Below are positions 37,145 through 46,616 of a stretch of 64,000 bases of DNA, one piece after another. Every line of letters begins with the position of its first letter. Position 1 is the stretch's first letter. Position numbers and translations under genes: made by a program. Origin of the DNA: Acrasis kona (taxonomy: Eukaryota > Heterolobosea > Eutetramitea > Acrasida > Acrasidae). Below the pieces are notes generated by a model. That model worked only from the letters and a program-made list of their open reading frames with translations. It did not search any database and was not told where the DNA came from. Location: contig JAOPGA020000288.1 of assembly GCA_026419775.2 (NCBI GenBank), positions 62,001 to 126,000 of the forward strand. The letters are read 5' to 3'.

Positions 37145-38272
37145 TTTCAAACTCTCTGTTGAACAAGATACTCAGATCGTGCTTCTCGTAACTCACAAAT
37201 AAGTTTTTCTATAAACATTTGTTTGGTGAAGTTTTCATTAGAGTGACATTGTTGATAAAACAACCAACTTGTTTTGACTGTATAGTCAAAGCCCTAAAAG
37301 AAATATGTAATATGCCATCAATCAACTCTATGATCATACTTGTATCTTGATATATGGCCATCAAACTGGTCGACATGACCATAATGCTTCCTATAAGCTG
37401 CAATGACTTTGGGTATGTAACTCTTCTTCTTTGTAAAAGGATTTACATATTCCTCTGATTCCTCTGGGTTAATAAAATTACAGAAAATGTTGACAAGGCC
37501 ATTGTCATAGGGAGATGTAGCTGAAACTTTCTTGTTAACTAACCATCTCCAATCATGCTTTACTAGACAATGCTGTAGAAAGTTCTTAAATAAGTAAGTG
37601 GGTGCATTTGCATGAGCACTAATGCAAAAATAGAATCCTTGTTCATTCAGCCATATAGCAAGTTCTTTATTCCTATACAATGTATCAGCGTAAATGATGA
37701 AGTTCTTACCATACTTATCCTTTATCTCAGTGGCCACTGAGAATATAAAGTCTCTATTAAGCCTTGGTATAAGAACGAAAGAATTAACACTCCTTTTTCA
37801 TCTACTGCACCATACACTTTCAAGCCAGTGTCATTTGGCTTTCCTACAACATGTTGTCTAAATGCACATCGACCTGTAAAATCAATAATGATTTCATCCT
37901 TTGCAATGTGTGGAAATGGGTTTCTAGAATGTTTTTCTTGACTTCAAGTTGTAAACTGAATCTTAGCTGTCTAACTTTTCCTTTTTTTTCAGTTCTCTCG
38001 TTTTCTTTATTTTCAAATTCTTCGTCAGTATAGACACGTAGTATTGATAACAATCTTTCAAACTTTGTCTTTGATAAAGTGCTAGATAGAGCTTCATTAT
38101 AGTACAAGTCAAGAAATTTAATCTGGCCTTCTGTTAAATGGTCTTTGTTCTCTGAATTCCAATGACTTTTTAAAGAGGGTTGATCACAAATCCCCATCAT
38201 CATATCCCTTTGAGCGCCTGTAGGGTGACATATTGGTAATATAAAATTGATTGAAACTTCACACACCATCAC
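37145..38272 (-). pseudogene. piggyBac-like transposase, decayed
   Basis: Pieces on the minus strand in several frames. 38272..37844 contains LSKTKFERLLSILRVYTDEE, the MSRxRFxxI-type block. A shifted frame reads FTGRCAFRQHVVGKPNDTGLK, the first-Asp/KGR block. 37737..37318 contains FIIYADTLYRNKELAIWL (second catalytic region) and AYRKHYGHVDQFDGHISRY, matching the YNKxMGGVDxxD block. A last piece near 37,145-37,300 reads TSWLFYQQCHSNENFTKQMF. Order and spacing fit DDE_Tnp_1_7. The C-terminal cysteine domain was not found. Confidence 0.65.
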
Positions 38273-38487
38273 AGCAGTTTATAAAGAGTAGATTGAAACC
38301 AAAATAAATTTTGGGCACCAATACCTAGATGGCAGTCTAAGAGATATATGCACAAAAGAACAAATAATATTCTTCTTCACATACATCTTTCCAATCTTCG
38401 TATTGTATCTTACCAGCAACATTAGTCAACTCATCCATTGTTATCCAATTTTTACCCTATATCTTATTGAAGAAGAACAATGGATTA

Positions 38488-38817
38488 ATGTCAGTGGGTA
38501 GTTTGCTTTTTATGAGCCTACTGGTAACACCTATGTTTAGTAGTCGAGTGTATTTATACAAAAAAAACAAAAACTATGAAGATAAAGAATACAATCAAAA
38601 AGATTATAAAATAGAAGAAGAAGTTGTTCATAGTGATGGAGATGTCTATGAAGAAGAGAAACCGAAGCAAAAACTAAAAAGATCAAAGAGTGCACCAGTA
38701 ACTTGCATAAAAGTCACCACTAAAGGTGTAATTTGTCATAGAGACCTACCGTGCTGCTACCATACAGTGGTAGATGTGCAGGCACCTCCAGAGTCAGTTT
38801 CTTTCATTCTTTATTAA
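38488..38817 (+). CDS. Hypothetical 109-residue protein inside the 3.06-kb element
   Basis: ATG at 38488; hydrophobic start (GSLLFMSLLVTPMF), then an acidic/basic middle and a Cys/His-containing end (VTTKGVICHRDLPCCYH). It lies opposite the transposase remnant. It may be an accessory ORF or chance; the N-terminal hydrophobic run could be a signal peptide. Confidence 0.25.
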   Translation: MSVGSLLFMSLLVTPMFSSRVYLYKKNKNYEDKEYNQKDYKIEEEVVHSDGDVYEEEKPKQKLKRSKSAPVTCIKVTTKGVICHRDLPCCYHTVVDVQAPPESVSFILY

Positions 38818-38819
38818 TG

Positions 38820-39330
38820 TATCATAGATTGTTGTGTTTCTAGCACACTTTGATTGCTGGGAGGTTGATGGCTCTGTCATTTTTGTTTTTTTATTTAGTT
38901 GACTAAATTTTACAAAAAAAATCAAAAACANGTAACTAATTTATATCAAGATTTTGTCAAGGGAGAACCAATGGTGAAAACTATATCATATAATAATCAA
39001 AATTCATTGATTTATAGCTAGTTGAAAAATAATAAAAATGGTGCGTTCATTACAGCTAGCTAGCACAGACAAAAATAACCCTGTGACCTCGAAATTAATA
39101 TTCTATGTTGATTTGATACTCAATATAACATAGCTCAATCCACGTAAATTAATTATGTTTTTTCATCTGCAAATCATGATCAACAAAATTGGCTCTTCCA
39201 GAACTATTTTATTTTGGAGATGTCGATGTTATATTATTGCAAATAGACCTAGTTAGACACTGTGTATTGAAATTGTGGTTAGATGTTTGATTTTGAGTTG
39301 ATTGTATGTCTTGTTTTACTAAAAATCTGC
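38820..39330. other. Right-hand noncoding part of the 3.06-kb element
   Basis: AT-rich, one ambiguous base (38931), no ORF. Confidence 0.4.
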
Positions 39331-39348
39331 TTAAGGGCTGGCGAGGAT
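39331..39348. repeat. Right terminal inverted repeat of the 3.06-kb element
   Basis: 18 bp, TTAAGGGCTGGCGAGGAT; followed by the second target copy ATGGAT. Confidence 0.75.
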
Positions 39349-39689
39349 ATGGATTGCACTTTCATGCCACCCTGTACCCGAAACAAGTAATATTAATTTG
39401 ATTTTTCAATGTATTTTAACACTTTATTAGGTACAATGTAATCCTCCACATCATTGACCNCTTCACAAAGAAAGCATGGGGGTTCATGTTCAACTCAAAG
39501 CATGCTAATAAAATGGTTAGTGCTTTGAAGTCAGTACTTAAAAGAACTCCTGGTCTCATTATTATAGATGCTGTAATCCACTCGGATAATGGGACTGAAT
39601 TTAAAAATAAATTTATGACTGTTATGATTACTGGATTGGGGTCGCGACAAGTTTTCAGTGCTGTCTACCACCCGCAAACACAAGGTTTG

Positions 39690-39702
39690 TAGGGCTCGGC
39701 AC
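39690..39702. repeat. Left TIR of the hAT element
   Basis: TAGGGCTCGGCAC, perfect inverse of 42027..42039. Confidence 0.95.
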
Positions 39703-39833
39703 AAATACAAATAAACTCGAATATTACTTGCAAATAACGAGTCAAACTCAAATCACAAATAATTTAATTGTAAAGGTTCAAGTTCAAATAACAATCGAGT
39801 CTATACTCAAACACTTGCAAATAATTGCAAATA

Positions 39834-41890
39834 ATGGCTGACGAACAACACGCCAACAAGAGGCGCCGCATTGACGTAGACTATAGACGTCTTGAAGAAG
39901 AAAGTGACGATGAAACCCAACAAATAGATCCTCTCACTCCAGAAAGAGAGCCTGAAGAGAATGATTTTTTGAATCAACTCGCAAATACCGCAGCCAGTCG
40001 CAACAAAGGCTGAAATACAAATAAAGGCGAGAAGAGAAGTTTTGTCTGGGACCATTTTACAGTCACAGATGTTTTGAAAGAGGGCACGAGAGAAGTAGCA
40101 GATCAATTAATTTCTTGTAAGCTTTGCAAAAAATGGAGTGTTCTTGAAAGCGTCAGGAAGAACACCACATCTAACATGAAGAGGCATTTAAAAAAGCACA
40201 ACATATTTGAAAAGGGACAAACAGCACCAGAACAGAGTTCATTAAGCAAAAGAGAACAATTTGAGGAGGATGTTGTTCAATTAACAGTAGAAGAGGATCT
40301 TCCATTTACATTTGTTGAGTGCCGAGCATTTCAACAAATATTTGAACACATTGGCTTTGATGAATCGAAAATGTCGGCCACTACAATGCGTAGAAGAATC
40401 GAGGACCAATTTAAAAAATCAAGGGATGAGCTGAAAACATTTTTGGAATCAACATGCGAGTCCATTGCAGTGTCGCTAGACGCTTGGACAAGTCCTAACA
40501 ATTACGCATTTTTTGGAATAATTGGCAGTTGGATTGGTGCTGACTTTAAATTTTATGAACGTGTATTAGATTTTACAGAGCTGAAAGGTCGCCATAGCGG
40601 AGCAAATATGTCAAATGCAGTGATTGAAACATTAACAGAACTCGGCCTGTTGTCAAAAATTTTAACCATCACTGCTGATAATGCGAGTAACATGGAGTCA
40701 CTGATCAAAACCTTGACTACAACATTACAGACAACACTTCGTAATAATGGCGGGTCAATATTCCAAGGTGATGATGGCTATATTAGATGCCTGGCGCACA
40801 TCATTAATCTGATTGCAAAAGATATAATGAAAGCGCTCAAGGCAGGAAAGAAAAAGGATTGTTATGAGATCCTTGACAAGCTTGAAGCAAATAAGCCTAT
40901 TGAAGTTCTCAGTGCCATCATGAAAGTACGTACTCTTGTTCTACATATTAAGGACAGTACTCAACGACGGGAACGTTGGCTTAGTCTAATAACAAATAAT
41001 CAGCAGAAGCATTTTGTTGATTATGATGTTNAGAATCGATGGAATTCAACTTACCATATGATTGATGATGCTTTACGTTTTCCTAATGAGCTTACTAGAT
41101 ATGCTCAAAATGAGGATCTCAACAATCTATTGTTAGATAATAATGATTGGACTCAGCTGCTACATGTGCGTAATGTCCTTGAAAAATTTGATAATTTCTA
41201 TCAACAACAAAACCACAAATAACCAACTCACTTGGTATTTATTATACACTGAGTGATATGCTAAATGACGTTGTTGAAAAGAGGGGCAAATTTAAAAGTA
41301 CCCCAAATAACCTTGTGGAGTCTGTCAGAGAATCTATAGAAAAGTATGATAAATACTATAAACTTATGGATAGCAGCCTTGTGTATTATGTGGCAGCAAC
41401 ATTGGACCCTAGAAGCAAGGCAGTATGGATGAAGTCACATTTGACAGATGAAGATCATGATTTCATTATTAAGCAAGTAATCGAGAAGATCAAGGTTGAT
41501 TTTGGCATTTATGATGAAGAACAAGAAAACATACCAACTCCTCCAAGTTCTGATTTTTCAGTTAATGCCATGATGCTATGTACTACTCAGAAAGATGCTG
41601 CTAGGCTGTCTGATGTTGAAAAGTATTATAACTCAGGAGTGACAAGCAGTAATGTAAAGGACTCTTTTCAGTGGGTTCTGGAGTGGTGGAAGGATAATCA
41701 AACATTGTTTCCCAATATGGCTAAGGTAGCAAGGGCATATTTAGCAATTCCAGCAGCATCTGTATCTGTTGAGCGATTGTTTAACTCGGGACATGATGTA
41801 ATTGATGTTAGACGTCACTCCATGATTTCAACTACGTTCCGATGGCTAATACTATTGAAGGATTATTACCAACATAAAAATAAAAATTAA
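39834..41890 (+). pseudogene. hAT transposase with BED zinc finger, one stop and one frameshift
   Basis: The frame starts at ATG 39834 (MADEQHANKRRRIDVDYRR). It meets TGA at 40011-40013 and continues in the same frame to 41222. A one-base shift near 41,210 leads into the frame ending at 41890. The BED finger is SFVWDHFT, then CKLCKK and TSNMKRHLKKHN. The catalytic core includes SVSLDAWTSPNNYAFFGI and ITADNASNM, and the C-terminal dimerisation region is intact (FPNMAKVARAYLAIPAASVS, then VERLFNSG). About 680 residues if the two breaks are ignored, a normal hAT length. An ambiguous base at 41031 lies in the frame. The element is young by its perfect ends but its transposase is inactive here. 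Confidence 0.88.
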
Positions 41891-42026
41891 TCTATTTTTA
41901 TTATTATTTGCAAGTAACCTGCGCTTGTACTCGAGCTTGATTTGACTTGCGGCTTTATTTGATCCCGCAACTTGTACAAATTAAGTATTTTAATCAAATA
42001 ATTTGCGAGTTACTTGCAGATGACTC

Positions 42027-42039
42027 GTGCCGAGCCCTA
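42027..42039. repeat. Right TIR of the hAT element
   Basis: GTGCCGAGCCCTA, followed by the second AAGGTTTG target copy. Confidence 0.95.
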
Positions 42040-42642
42040 AAGGTTTGGTTGAAAAGTTGAATGGTACAATCAAACTCAGTCTCTTGCAGAAGGCTGATGG
42101 TGATGGTGTTTAGTCTGTTTGTTATGAACAAGTTCTCATCGACTACAACAACACAAAACATTCCACAATTGGGATGTCACCTAACGAGGCAGTTAACAAG
42201 TGTGTAAGGAAACTTACTTTGAATGTAACGGAGCAACTCTCGAGGATGTTCTTAATGAAGATGCTATGGTCAAAAAGAACATTGAGATGGTTAAGGAAAG
42301 AACCATCAAATGTGCCAACAAGGCTAACAAGGCACATCTCAAGGGTAAAGACATCCCCTCATTGAAAGTTGGTGACCGTGTTGTTGTTCGTTTCCCGTGA
42401 TTTAGAAAGTTATACTTAGGAACCGAAACCCTGGTACTTTTGAAGTATCAAAGTAATGTTACAAATTAGTTTCAAAAGAAGTTGTAAAAAGTAGGATATA
42501 AAGTATCAGAATAAACAGCTTTTCATACAATTCCGTACTTCAAATAGTAGAAGCGATTGAAATAAACGATTGAAATTGTTGTTCTACGAAAAGTAGTAGC
42601 ATGAAGGAAAAAAGTAGGGGTGGGCGTTAAAGAAACAAAAAA

Positions 42643-43764
42643 ATGAGTAGTTTAGAGTACAGCAGTGAAGAAGAGGATAGCTACAGCGACACGTCCGATA
42701 TGTCTACAGATTATGACAGTGATTGCAAGGTCGTTTTGCCGCAACATGTTTTTGGTGTAACAAACAATCAATACAATAGTTTGTCAATGGGAGGACATGT
42801 ATGGAGGGATACGCTTATTGATGTTATTGGTCCAATCATAAGCGAAACACAACTAGAGGTGGAAATGTATATTTCGTTTGGTGACTTTATAAAAATTCAG
42901 AATGCGTACTTTGAGAATAGAATTGTCAGAACCAGAAATAAGCAGCTTGTAGCTTACTTCTCGATTAATCAGAGTGCTATCGAACCAAAAAGCATGAAGG
43001 AGGCCATTCAGAGTCGTAGAATAAACAAGAATCATTCGTATTTTGGAGAGGAGAACGTCAGTGCGGTAATCAAACTCCACAGGTTGGAGATATCAAAAAA
43101 TATTTTATGTGCTGACTCGCTACTGCTTGCATTCATCACTACATTTAAAGAGGTCACACTTGTTTTTGAAGGTTTTAGCCTTTTGGACAAAGTTGAATGC
43201 TACATTGACATGTTTAACAACAGCTCAATTGCCTCTAGTATCAAACATTTAGTTCTTGAGACAAGTGGTTCCAGAGAAAGAATAAAGGAGGGATTTGAAT
43301 TTTTTCAGGCGGTTTTAAATAATGGTGGAAATCATTGCACATTCACTCTACACATTGCTATGTATGGACCGAAATTAACATTAAAGGAAAGTGTGGATTG
43401 TCAATTCACGCGTATTAAAAATTATACAAGCGAGGAGAAGAGTTATTATGAGCAATGTGAACTTTCGGTTTTTATAGCCAAAGAATTGGAGAAGTATCCG
43501 CCACAATCATTCAATTTGCAACTCAAATGTAATGTCAAGCGCACTAGTAGTCAATTTGTTTTCAATTGCTTCAATATGAGCATGCTGAACAACTTCATAA
43601 ATCATCCTGCCGTTAAATCTTTCCAAGGCCCAGTGTACTATGATTGTTTAAGGGAAGTGCAGTTTTCCAATAAGAAATACTGGTCTGTGAATTGTAAGGA
43701 TTATTACAAATACAACTGTGTTGAGACTGGCAATTCTAGAGCTAGTAAATTGATGATAGTGTAG
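42643..43764 (+). CDS. Unknown 373-residue protein
   Basis: ATG at 42643. The first 30 residues are Ser/Asp/Glu-rich (SSEEEDSYSDTSDMSTD); the rest looks globular, with alternating strands and helices (LEVEMYISFGDFIKIQNAYF, VIKLHRLEISKNILCADSLL, FKEVTLVFEGFSLL). No cysteine cluster, membrane segment or catalytic motif is recognised. No stop interrupts it although surrounding transposon genes are decayed, suggesting recent function or selection. It is the first gene inside the left end of the candidate giant element. A host LRR-like or novel transposon-specific fold are both possible. Confidence 0.5.
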   Translation: MSSLEYSSEEEDSYSDTSDMSTDYDSDCKVVLPQHVFGVTNNQYNSLSMGGHVWRDTLIDVIGPIISETQLEVEMYISFGDFIKIQNAYFENRIVRTRNKQLVAYFSINQSAIEPKSMKEAIQSRRINKNHSYFGEENVSAVIKLHRLEISKNILCADSLLLAFITTFKEVTLVFEGFSLLDKVECYIDMFNNSSIASSIKHLVLETSGSRERIKEGFEFFQAVLNNGGNHCTFTLHIAMYGPKLTLKESVDCQFTRIKNYTSEEKSYYEQCELSVFIAKELEKYPPQSFNLQLKCNVKRTSSQFVFNCFNMSMLNNFINHPAVKSFQGPVYYDCLREVQFSNKKYWSVNCKDYYKYNCVETGNSRASKLMIV

Positions 43765-43873
43765 AAAAAATCAGTTCTGGAACAATCAATTCCCTTTTTA
43801 ACCAATTCGTTTGAAAAGTTCACTGATGTAGACATTTTCACGTTGTAAATGTACAAGTAATAAAAAAGCAAAT

Positions 43874-45373
43874 TTATTTTTGGATTGACTTTAACTGGCT
43901 TCTGCGCCATGCAATCAAATTACCCACTACAAATTCACTCCAAAGAGTTCTTTTCTCATTTCCAGGCTCAAGAAGAGGGATTTGAACGTTTGGTCTCAAC
44001 AAAATATTAGTTATTTCCAACAAAACAAAATCATTAGGGATTGTTACTAAGTGCCAGAGGACTGCATCTGAAACATTACTCTCGCTAATTACATCATCTC
44101 CGTACATGATGCTAATAGTATCATCCAATTTGAGTATTGATTCACTGTTAATTTTTTTTTGTTCGCTTTTTCCTACATACCTAGCACCACTTCCTACCTT
44201 GTCCATCATCTTATAGAAATTCTTAGAGTTTCCGGACATATAGCCTTTGAGAAGAACAGCTTCACCGTAATCCTTTTCTACTTGACCCATGATTTGTTGA
44301 GCTACAAGATATGTTGCTTCAACCTTTAAAACGTCCCACACCTCATTTCCTGCTCTTCCTTCTCTAGATCCTTTGTTGTATTGAAGGCCTACTACATCCA
44401 TGAGCCTTCTTAGTAAGGTTTGATCTTTTATTTAGTTACAGATGTGATCAAAATCCTCCTTTGAAACAGTGATTGTTGTTTTAAGGTGTGTAAGCGAACC
44501 AATCTTGAACATGTATGATCTCTTGTTGTCTTTCCCTTTAGGTGCAATTTGTTTATAAGTCAAGTTTGCAACCTTATGAATTTGCTCAAAAGCGTTAAAT
44601 GCAGATACATAGTTGTTGTACACCTGTTTTTCAACTAGGATGTAGTCGGTTTTGCTTTTGTATTTGTCAAGTTCATCTTGGACTGTCTTGAGCTGGGCTC
44701 TAAGCTGAGACAATATGAACTGATGATTGGCTAAAACTGTTAAAGCCTGTTGATGCGAGTCAAGTGGGTTGTGTAGAATCAGTTGTGTATTTGGGTGGTA
44801 GGTGGTTACAGGTTGTACATTTGGGTGGTGATAAGTGGTTACAGGTTGTGTAGTTTGGTTGCTGGGACTTGTATCAATGGGAGGTGCGCTTTGAAGTGCA
44901 TGTGTGCCAAGTATCTGATTAGTGAATGAAAAACCCAGAGCATTCTGATCTTGTAGTGTGTCCAACATTAAAGCATTGAAATCATCTTGATTTATCAAAC
45001 CTTCATCCAATTTCTTAGAAGGTGCCTGAGGATGGTATGAATCTATTTTATTCAAAATCAATCTCAAGGCCACAGCAGCTCTATCTTCTTTTGGTGGCTC
45101 CTCAGATGCTTTCTTTTTTTGCGCATTGTAGTCGGCTTGATACTTTGATGCAGCATTGAAAAGGTAGTCCGCATACTTGATAAATGTTTTTGCTAATTCC
45201 TCCTTGGTTCCTGATACCTTTAAATTCTCCTTGCTTAATGCCTTCACTTCTTTCAACCATCTGATAAGCGTCTTCAGCTGGTCTACAGTGAGCTTGTTTA
45301 TTGTATTTTCCAAGCCTTCACTCTTGTTACTGATCATAGTGATAATGCTAAGGATTTTTGCATCCAAGTGCAT
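43874..45373 (-). CDS. SAP-domain protein of the large element
   Basis: Exons on the minus strand: from ATG 45373 to 44440, then 43874..44391. A 48-nt GTAACT...GTAG intron removes the stop otherwise met at 44432 and joins EDFDHI to LGLQYNKGS in frame. Residues near the start form a SAP-type helix-extended-loop-helix (KLTVDQLKTLIRWLKEV then SGTKEELAKTFIKYAD), a motif that binds AT-rich or scaffold DNA. The middle is Gln/Asn/Pro-rich, followed by a predicted coiled coil (LRAQLKTVQDELDKYKSK). The spliced C-terminus (GNEVWDVLKVEATYLVAQQ, WSEFVVGNLIAWRRS) is unrecognised. The upstream frame stays open to a TTG at 45418, so a further 5' exon is possible. An 891-bp part is duplicated in the LINE ORF1. 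Confidence 0.6.
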
Positions 45374-45380
45374 CTCTGAT
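44490..45380. repeat. 891-bp segment shared with LINE ORF1 (copy A)
   Basis: Aligns without gaps to 58993..59883. I count 24 differences by eye (about 2.7%). In 20 of them this copy has A or T where the LINE copy has G or C by transition, and about ten are at CpG in the LINE copy. Confidence 0.9.
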
Positions 45381-45510
45381 AGCCTCGCTTCCAACTGTGA
45401 AAAAGTACAGATGGACAAACCACTTTGTGCATGTTGAGTTGTTTAATGTCCATAAAAATGAAGCGGCAATCCTTGCTCCTCTCGTCGCTCAGAATAGCAA
45501 ATGGGCAAAG

Positions 45511-45709
45511 GGGAGCGGCAGGTATCATTTTTACCTACCCCCCTTCAAAAATTTTAATTTAATCATTTCTAACCCTCCAAAAACAAAATCATGTTTACTT
45601 AAAGAAAAGATGATTCCTGCCGCTCCTCTTTTGACCTCCCTACTTTGAACCGAAATCATTGTATACCCCCCCCACTAGAAATATTGAAAAGATGATTCCT
45701 GCCGCTCCC
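45511..45709. repeat. MITE-like inverted repeat, about 200 bp
   Basis: The left arm GGGAGCGGCAGGTATCATTT (45511-45530) pairs with the right arm AAGATGATTCCTGCCGCTCC (ending 45708) with a few mismatches. A direct copy of the right arm lies 82 bp earlier (45604-45626). No ORF; no clear target duplication. It could be a miniature element or a hairpin in the SAP gene's upstream region. Confidence 0.5.
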
Positions 45710-45916
45710 TAAACATAGCCCTCCACTTCCATTGTTTGTGCCTGGCGTTGCGTCATTGTTTTGATTGAACCCTTTATAAAAAAACACCAACTTCGCACGC
45801 CAAGCGACAAACGTCCAAATAAACATGAGCCAATATACCTCTGATAAGGAAGCATCCAAACTAGTATGTCACTGCTTTGAACTTTATTAAAGACATGCAG
45901 ACAAAATGTCTATTAA

Positions 45917-46465
45917 ATGATGAAACATTTTACTTATCTTGCTACAAACGTCAAAGAAACTGAAGATAACGCTATTGCGTTAATGGGAGAGGAAGGCAAT
46001 GAAGGAATATTGGTGAAAATGAGGAAAATCTTACAGATTGCAAATGCTTCCATGTTGGAAAAATGGAATGGATGGAAAGGTTCAAAAATGGGAGAATATG
46101 AGGAAGAAAATAAAGAGGAGTGGCTGAGTGAAATACAACAAATATATAACGATATTGTCCCAAACAAGGCGAATGTGGAAGCATCAGAAGAAGCGTCAGA
46201 AGAAGAGTCAGAAAAAGATGATGCGAGAGATACATTATATGACAATACAACCGAACTTATGAAATCAATCAAGAGGCCAGGTTCAAGAGCACAAAAATCT
46301 TGTTCAAAAAAGGAAGCGCCATTCAATGTCAACAGTTATTTGACAAAATTAGAAATAACTGCACCCCATACACATACCACGCCTCAATTCACAACACACA
46401 ACATCATGTACCAAATGTATGTAATTGTTAATATACAGGGACGTGCAGCTTATTTGGTCGGATAA
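45917..46465 (+). CDS. Unknown acidic protein, 3' end cut by the CAGGG-ended element
   Basis: 182 residues from ATG 45917: a helical N-terminus (LVKMRKILQIANASMLEKWN), an acidic block (EASEEASEEESEKDDARDT) and a basic block (SIKRPGSRAQKSCSKKEAPF). The last nine residues are encoded by the inverted repeat at 46436, so the original C-terminus was probably displaced by that insertion. No family recognised. An upstream ATG (45825) with an intron-like GTATGT...GCAG of 37 nt does not join in frame. Confidence 0.35.
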   Translation: MMKHFTYLATNVKETEDNAIALMGEEGNEGILVKMRKILQIANASMLEKWNGWKGSKMGEYEEENKEEWLSEIQQIYNDIVPNKANVEASEEASEEESEKDDARDTLYDNTTELMKSIKRPGSRAQKSCSKKEAPFNVNSYLTKLEITAPHTHTTPQFTTHNIMYQMYVIVNIQGRAAYLVG

Positions 46466-46616
46466 TTAAAATCTGAGACGAGCTAAGTGATGAATTAATT
46501 AACTATATTTATTAAAACTAAATTTATATTATTTAATATAGTAATTTTTGACTTCTAAAAATAATTGTGACTATTTATTTGCCGAGGTGCTATGTATTAA
46601 TAAAAACGACTGTACA

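Larger units (their letters stand above)
36291..39348. mobile_element. 3,058-bp piggyBac-type element inserted in the integrase gene
   Basis: Ends are 18-bp inverted repeats, ATCCTTGCCAGCCCTTAA on the left and the complement of ATCCTCGCCAGCCCTTAA on the right (one mismatch). The flanking ATGGAT is present at both sides (36285-36290 and 39349-39354; an 8-bp reading ATATGGAT is also possible). Excision restores the integrase frame. The internal transposase remnant is on the minus strand. A target other than TTAA would be odd for a true piggyBac, so the element may be a non-canonical relative. Confidence 0.75.
39690..42039. mobile_element. 2,350-bp hAT transposon inserted in the integrase gene
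   Basis: 13-bp perfect inverted ends (TAGGGCTCGGCAC / GTGCCGAGCCCTA) flanked by a perfect 8-bp target duplication AAGGTTTG (39682-39689 and 42040-42047), the hAT hallmark. Subterminal regions are rich in GCAAATAA/TTATTTGC-type repeats on both sides. Excision with one target copy restores the integrase frame. Confidence 0.95.
35646..42400 (+). pseudogene. Retrovirus-type integrase gene broken by two nested transposons
   Basis: Pieces: 35646..36290, 39355..39681 and 42040..42400. The first holds the H2C2 zinc domain (RAHESVGHH then CFSCSK). The second holds the catalytic core: IIDxFTKKAWGFMFNSKHAN, then the second Asp in VIHSDNGTEF. The third continues GLVEKLNGTIKLSLLQK, the Glu region, and ends with VGDRVVVRF. 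Removing the 3.06-kb and 2.35-kb insertions with one target copy each makes the frame continuous (YMD/CTF and QTQ/GLVEKL). A 44-nt GT-AG intron (39385..39428 approximately) must also be removed. One TAG remains (near 42,110) plus a frameshift near 42,200. No reverse transcriptase is nearby, so a Ginger-like DNA transposon or a captured integrase is likelier than a complete LTR element. Confidence 0.75.

Noticed and set aside
40011-40013. Reassigned stop codons as explanation for in-frame stops
   Set aside because: Host genes end at TAA and TAG in the expected places and contain none internally; in-frame stops occur only in transposon remnants.
45825-45916. Possible first exon plus 37-nt GTATGT...GCAG intron upstream of 45917
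   Set aside because: The junction does not enter the frame of the downstream ORF; it gives only a 34-residue peptide.
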